64,000 nucleotides of DNA from NCBI GenBank assembly GCA_002298785.1, contig DBMR01000008.1, positions 62,001-126,000 of the forward strand. Reading direction: 5' to 3'. The notes beneath the pieces are model-generated. The model ran no database searches. It worked only from the letters and a program-made list of their open reading frames with translations, and was not told where the DNA came from. Position 1 is the stretch's first letter. The number at the start of each line of letters is the position of its first letter. A program made the translations under genes and the position numbers. Origin of the DNA: Verrucomicrobia subdivision 3 bacterium UBA693. Lineage in GTDB: Bacteria > Verrucomicrobiota > Verrucomicrobiia > Limisphaerales > UBA8199. Below are positions 61,233 through 64,000 of this stretch, one piece after another.

Positions 61233-62003
61233 TCAAATCAGGTAGAACGTCGGGAACAGGAAGATCCACACGAGATCGACGAAGTGCCAGAAAAGGCCGC
61301 TGACTTCGACGCGGTTGGTGAACCGTTCCGGATCGGTTTTCCACATCCGGCTGCCGGGGCCCCAGAGGTAGCCCATGACGACAATGCCACCCAGGATGTG
61401 GAGGGCGTGCAAACCGGACATGGTGAAGTAAGTGGCGAGGAAAGTGTTGTGCCACGGACCGTAATTCTGCATGCGCACGATCTGGTCTTTCGGGATGGTC
61501 AATTCCCGGTGCTCGACATGTTTGCGGCCGTTCATGAGTTCGGCGTGTTCCTTGACGGTATGGCCATGCAGGACCACGTCGCCGTTGGCTTCGCGTCGCA
61601 CCAGGTGGCCATCGGCAATCTCCCCGCTTTTCAACACCAGTTCGTAGTGGGTGAATTTGTCGCGGTATTCGTAGCTCTTGATGCCGAGGAAGATGATCGC
61701 CAGCAGGATCGTCAGCCCCTGGAAGAGTTTGAATCGGTCGAACATCCGCGCCTTGCACGCCACCCAGGCCAGCAAGGTGGTGATGGCCGAGAGCGCGAGG
61801 ATGATCGTATTGATAGTTCCCAGCGGGACGCTGAGCAACCCGGTCGGCCAGGTTCCTTCGAGGGCGCTTACCCGAAGCAAAATGTAGGACGAAAAAAGCC
61901 CGCCGAAGAGCATGACTTCCGAGGCCAGGAACAGCCACATGCCCACCTTGGCGTTATACACGCCGGTATCCGGTCGTGCTTGAACTGTGTAGGGAATTTC
62001 CAT
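61233..62003 (-). CDS. coxC: Cytochrome c oxidase subunit III
   Basis: 256 aa. Helices include WLFLASEVMLFGGLFSSYI, TIILALSAITTLLAWVAC, LTILLAIIFLGIKSYEYRDK, TFLATYFTMSGLHALHILGG and SGLFWHFVDLVWIFLFPTFYL. Between the third and fourth helix there is a hydrophilic insert of about 55 residues (YELVLKSGEIADGHLVRREA to ELTIPKDQIV), longer than in standard subunit III. Stands between coxA and the subunit IV gene. Confidence 0.92.
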   Translation of the reverse strand: MEIPYTVQARPDTGVYNAKVGMWLFLASEVMLFGGLFSSYILLRVSALEGTWPTGLLSVPLGTINTIILALSAITTLLAWVACKARMFDRFKLFQGLTILLAIIFLGIKSYEYRDKFTHYELVLKSGEIADGHLVRREANGDVVLHGHTVKEHAELMNGRKHVEHRELTIPKDQIVRMQNYGPWHNTFLATYFTMSGLHALHILGGIVVMGYLWGPGSRMWKTDPERFTNRVEVSGLFWHFVDLVWIFLFPTFYLI

Positions 62004-62021
62004 GAAAAGTTTGGTTGCGGT

Positions 62022-63836
62022 TCAGGCTTTCTTCTGCGGTTCGTTTTGCGGGACAAAATCCCGTGCGGCACCCGGAACGCTGTATTCATACGGGCCGCGA
62101 TAGACGGAAGGCGGGGTCAGGAAGTTGCCGTGCGGCGGGGGAGTCGGGGTTTGCCAGTCCAGGGTCGTGGCTTCCCAAGGGTTATCGCTGTGGACCTCTT
62201 CTCCATGTTTGATGCTCCAGAAGAGATTAATGATGAAGGGAATCTGGGCGAGGGCCAGGCCCACGGCGCCCCAGAGAATGAAGTTGTTCAAACCGATAAC
62301 GGTCGAGCTGAGCGCGCCGGACACCCCCTGGAGTTTCAACTCGGAATACTGCACCGCGCCGTCCGACATGCGCCGGAGCATGCCGGCCATGCCCTGGATG
62401 AACATCGGCATGAACACCAGGTTCATAAATAATAGCGAACCCCAGAAATGTACTTTACCCCAATACTCGCTCATCCGGCGCCCGGTCAGCTTCGGGAACC
62501 AGAAATAGATGCCGGCGAACAGCGCGAAAATCGTTCCGGGCGCCACGACGTAATGGAAGTGGCCAATGACGTAATACGTGTCATGCAGATGGATGTCGCT
62601 CACGCTAAAGCCGAGGGGCAACCCCGTGAGGCCGCCAATGCCGAACATCGGCAGAAACGCCAGCGCAAAGAGCATCGGTGTGTTGAAGCGGATCGAACCG
62701 CCCCAGAGCGAGATCAGCAGGCACGTGAGAATGATCACCGACGGGATGGAGATGATCATGGTGGTGGTCTGGAAGAACGTCGCGATCTTGGTGCCCATGC
62801 CGGTCAGATACATGTGATGCGCCCAGACCAGGAAGGAAATGAAACCGATGGCCAGCGCGCCATACACCAGCGAGCGGTATCCCCACAGGGGCTTGCGGGT
62901 GTTGTTGGCAATAATCTCGGCGATGATACCCATCGCCGGCAGGATCAGGACGTAGACTTCGGGATGCGCCAGGAACCAGAACAAGTGCTGCCACAATAGC
63001 GGGCTGCCGCCGCCGCTGACGTTTGCCAGGTTTCCGCCGACCGCCAGGCCGGTGGGCAGAAAGAAGCTCGTGCCCGCGACTTTGTCCATGAGCTGCATAA
63101 CGCCCGCCGCTTCGAGCGGAGGAAACGCCAGAAGCAACAAAAACGAGGCCGTAAACTGCGCCCAGACAAAGAACGGCAGCCGCATCCAGGTCAGGCCCGG
63201 GGCCCGGAGCTGAATGATGGTGGCCAGGATATTGACGGATCCCAGCAGCGAGGAGGTGATCAGGAAAACCATGCCGATGAGCCAGAAGGTCTGGCCATCC
63301 GTCGGCACCGCCATCGACAACGGCGGATACGAGGTCCAGCCGGACTGGGCCGCACCGCCGGGGATGAAGAAGCTGACGAACATGATGATGCCGCCCAGGA
63401 AATAGACCTGGTAACTCATCATGTTGAGCTTGGGGAAGGCCATGTCGTTCGCGCCGATTTGGAGCGGCACCAGGTAATTGCCGTAGGCGCCCACAGCCAG
63501 CGGCACGATGGCCAGGAAGACCATGATGGTGCCATGCATCGCGCCGAAAGAGTTGTAGAGGTCGGGCGACATGATGCCTTTGGCGGCGACGTCCCCAAGG
63601 AGGGCGTTGAGCAGCGGGCCCACCAGCGGCACCGCCTCACCCGGATGCGCGATCTGCCAGCGCATCATCAGCATGAGGAAAAAGCCGAAGAGCAGGAAAC
63701 AGAGCGCCGTCAGCCCGTACTGGATGCCGATGACTTTGTGGTCGGTGGAGAAGATATAGGTGCGCCAGAAACCCTGGTCAGCATGATGCGCCTCATGCGC
63801 GTGGGCATGGTGCGGGGCATAAGTAGTGGCCTGCAT
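62022..63836 (-). CDS. coxA: Cytochrome c oxidase subunit I
   Basis: 604 aa haem-copper oxidase core with 12 helices. Ligand motifs: MHGTIMVFLA (haem a His), WFLAHPEVYVLILPAMG (CuB His and the cross-linked Tyr), WAHHMYLTGM (CuB His pair) and GHFHYVVAPG (haem a3 and haem a His). The HPEVY motif places it in the A-type family with an intact K-channel Tyr. Reduces oxygen to water and pumps protons. First gene of the cox operon. Confidence 0.95.
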   Translation of the reverse strand: MQATTYAPHHAHAHEAHHADQGFWRTYIFSTDHKVIGIQYGLTALCFLLFGFFLMLMMRWQIAHPGEAVPLVGPLLNALLGDVAAKGIMSPDLYNSFGAMHGTIMVFLAIVPLAVGAYGNYLVPLQIGANDMAFPKLNMMSYQVYFLGGIIMFVSFFIPGGAAQSGWTSYPPLSMAVPTDGQTFWLIGMVFLITSSLLGSVNILATIIQLRAPGLTWMRLPFFVWAQFTASFLLLLAFPPLEAAGVMQLMDKVAGTSFFLPTGLAVGGNLANVSGGGSPLLWQHLFWFLAHPEVYVLILPAMGIIAEIIANNTRKPLWGYRSLVYGALAIGFISFLVWAHHMYLTGMGTKIATFFQTTTMIISIPSVIILTCLLISLWGGSIRFNTPMLFALAFLPMFGIGGLTGLPLGFSVSDIHLHDTYYVIGHFHYVVAPGTIFALFAGIYFWFPKLTGRRMSEYWGKVHFWGSLLFMNLVFMPMFIQGMAGMLRRMSDGAVQYSELKLQGVSGALSSTVIGLNNFILWGAVGLALAQIPFIINLFWSIKHGEEVHSDNPWEATTLDWQTPTPPPHGNFLTPPSVYRGPYEYSVPGAARDFVPQNEPQKKA

Positions 63837-63933
63837 TCAGTTCAATAGTTGCCGTTATTCGCCAAGACGATAGCTAACCTTATTTTGTTCTGACAATAAC
63901 AATCTAGGATAAGGAAACGTGGAATCCCCTGCT

Positions 63934-63939
63934 TGTCAA
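63934..63939 (-). promoter_or_regulatory. -35-like TTGACA upstream of coxA
   Basis: A perfect TTGACA on the minus strand lies about 100 nt before coxA. The sequence 17-22 bp downstream (TTCCTT, TATCCT) is only a poor -10, so this is a candidate, not a firm promoter. Confidence 0.25.
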
Positions 63940-63960
63940 CTGGCATGTCGCAAAAGCGGG

Positions 63961-64000
63961 TTAAGGCAGTTTGTCGATGACCATCGCGCCCAGCAGCAGC
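63961..64000 (-). CDS. C-terminal end of a further minus-strand gene (partial)
   Basis: The last 40 nt read LLLGAMVIDKLP then TAA on the minus strand, with no stop up to the window edge. It could be the end of an upstream cox- or respiratory-chain gene (ACIII, SCO or similar); too short to identify. Confidence 0.35.
   Translation of the reverse strand, partial: LLLGAMVIDKLP

Noticed and set aside
1..64000. CRISPR array, prophage or biosynthetic megacluster
   Set aside because: No regularly spaced repeats, capsid/portal/terminase genes or NRPS/PKS modules were seen on either strand.

Overview
The window is a GC-rich (by eye, above 60 %) bacterial chromosome segment with dense, mostly operonic genes. 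The gene set suggests a Gram-negative, aerobic heterotroph, most likely a member of the Verrucomicrobiota/PVC group. Pointers are two MCE/Mla lipid-transport operons, a LolD/FtsX-type exporter, Tat-exported Gfo/Idh/MocA oxidoreductase, a secreted GH29 alpha-L-fucosidase, a secreted nucleoside hydrolase, many Planctomycete/Verrucomicrobia-like secreted proteins of unknown function, and a caa3/aa3-type oxidase operon with extra small membrane proteins. No rRNA, ribosomal protein or other strong taxonomic marker is present, so this placement is an inference.

Layout. 1-5.4 kb (minus): polysaccharide cluster 1, with two GT4 glycosyltransferases, an MsbA-like ABC exporter and a MurG-like glycosyltransferase. 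5.6-9.1 kb: secreted proteins of unknown function and a HAD-family protein that has lost its nucleophile. 9.1-12.2 kb (plus): MCE operon A, whose ATPase has degenerate catalytic motifs. 12.2-13.3 kb: repeat-rich accessory spacer with two hypothetical genes. 13.3-17.4 kb (minus): FtsX/LolD-type exporter. 17.4-19.9 kb (minus): MCE operon B, canonical mlaE-mlaF-mlaD order. 20.1-21.2 kb: orphan antitoxin next to a truncated toxin start, and a stand-alone receiver protein. 21.5-30.8 kb: metabolism, including ferredoxin-NADP reductase, two MocA-family oxidoreductases, lipoate ligase-like protein, LysE exporter, PE synthesis (PssA, Psd), FabI, nucleoside hydrolase, FmdB-like zinc ribbon and thioesterase.

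30.9-36.1 kb: accessory region starting at tRNA-Arg(CCG). It holds a structured 100-nt element, a 2.8-kb IS66-like transposase gene whose product is fused to a RecB/Cas4-like nuclease and an RNase H-like domain and is interrupted by a G8 frameshift, then two decaying ParE-type toxin-antitoxin modules. 36.3-37.1 kb: a MerR regulator preceded by a small gene encoding only a paralogue of that regulator's C-terminal domain. 37.2-44.5 kb: palindromic repeat, FKBP, UspA, Pcm, GH29 fucosidase, CsgG-like protein, agmatine deiminase, and a DUF4118-PAS protein.

44.5-50.5 kb (minus): polysaccharide cluster 2 (nucleotidyltransferase-like protein, GT4, FAD oxidoreductase, polysaccharide deacetylase, methyltransferase), tightly overlapping. 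50.7-51.5 kb: SDR. 51.7-59.6 kb (plus): complete kdpABCDE high-affinity potassium system. 59.6-63.8 kb (minus): cytochrome c oxidase operon (subunits I, III, IV, two small membrane proteins, II). The last 40 bases look like the end of another minus-strand gene.

The strongest candidates for something new are the nuclease-RNase H-transposase fusion with its homopolymer frameshift, the MCE operon with a catalytically degenerate ATPase, and the MerR/stand-alone-domain pair.
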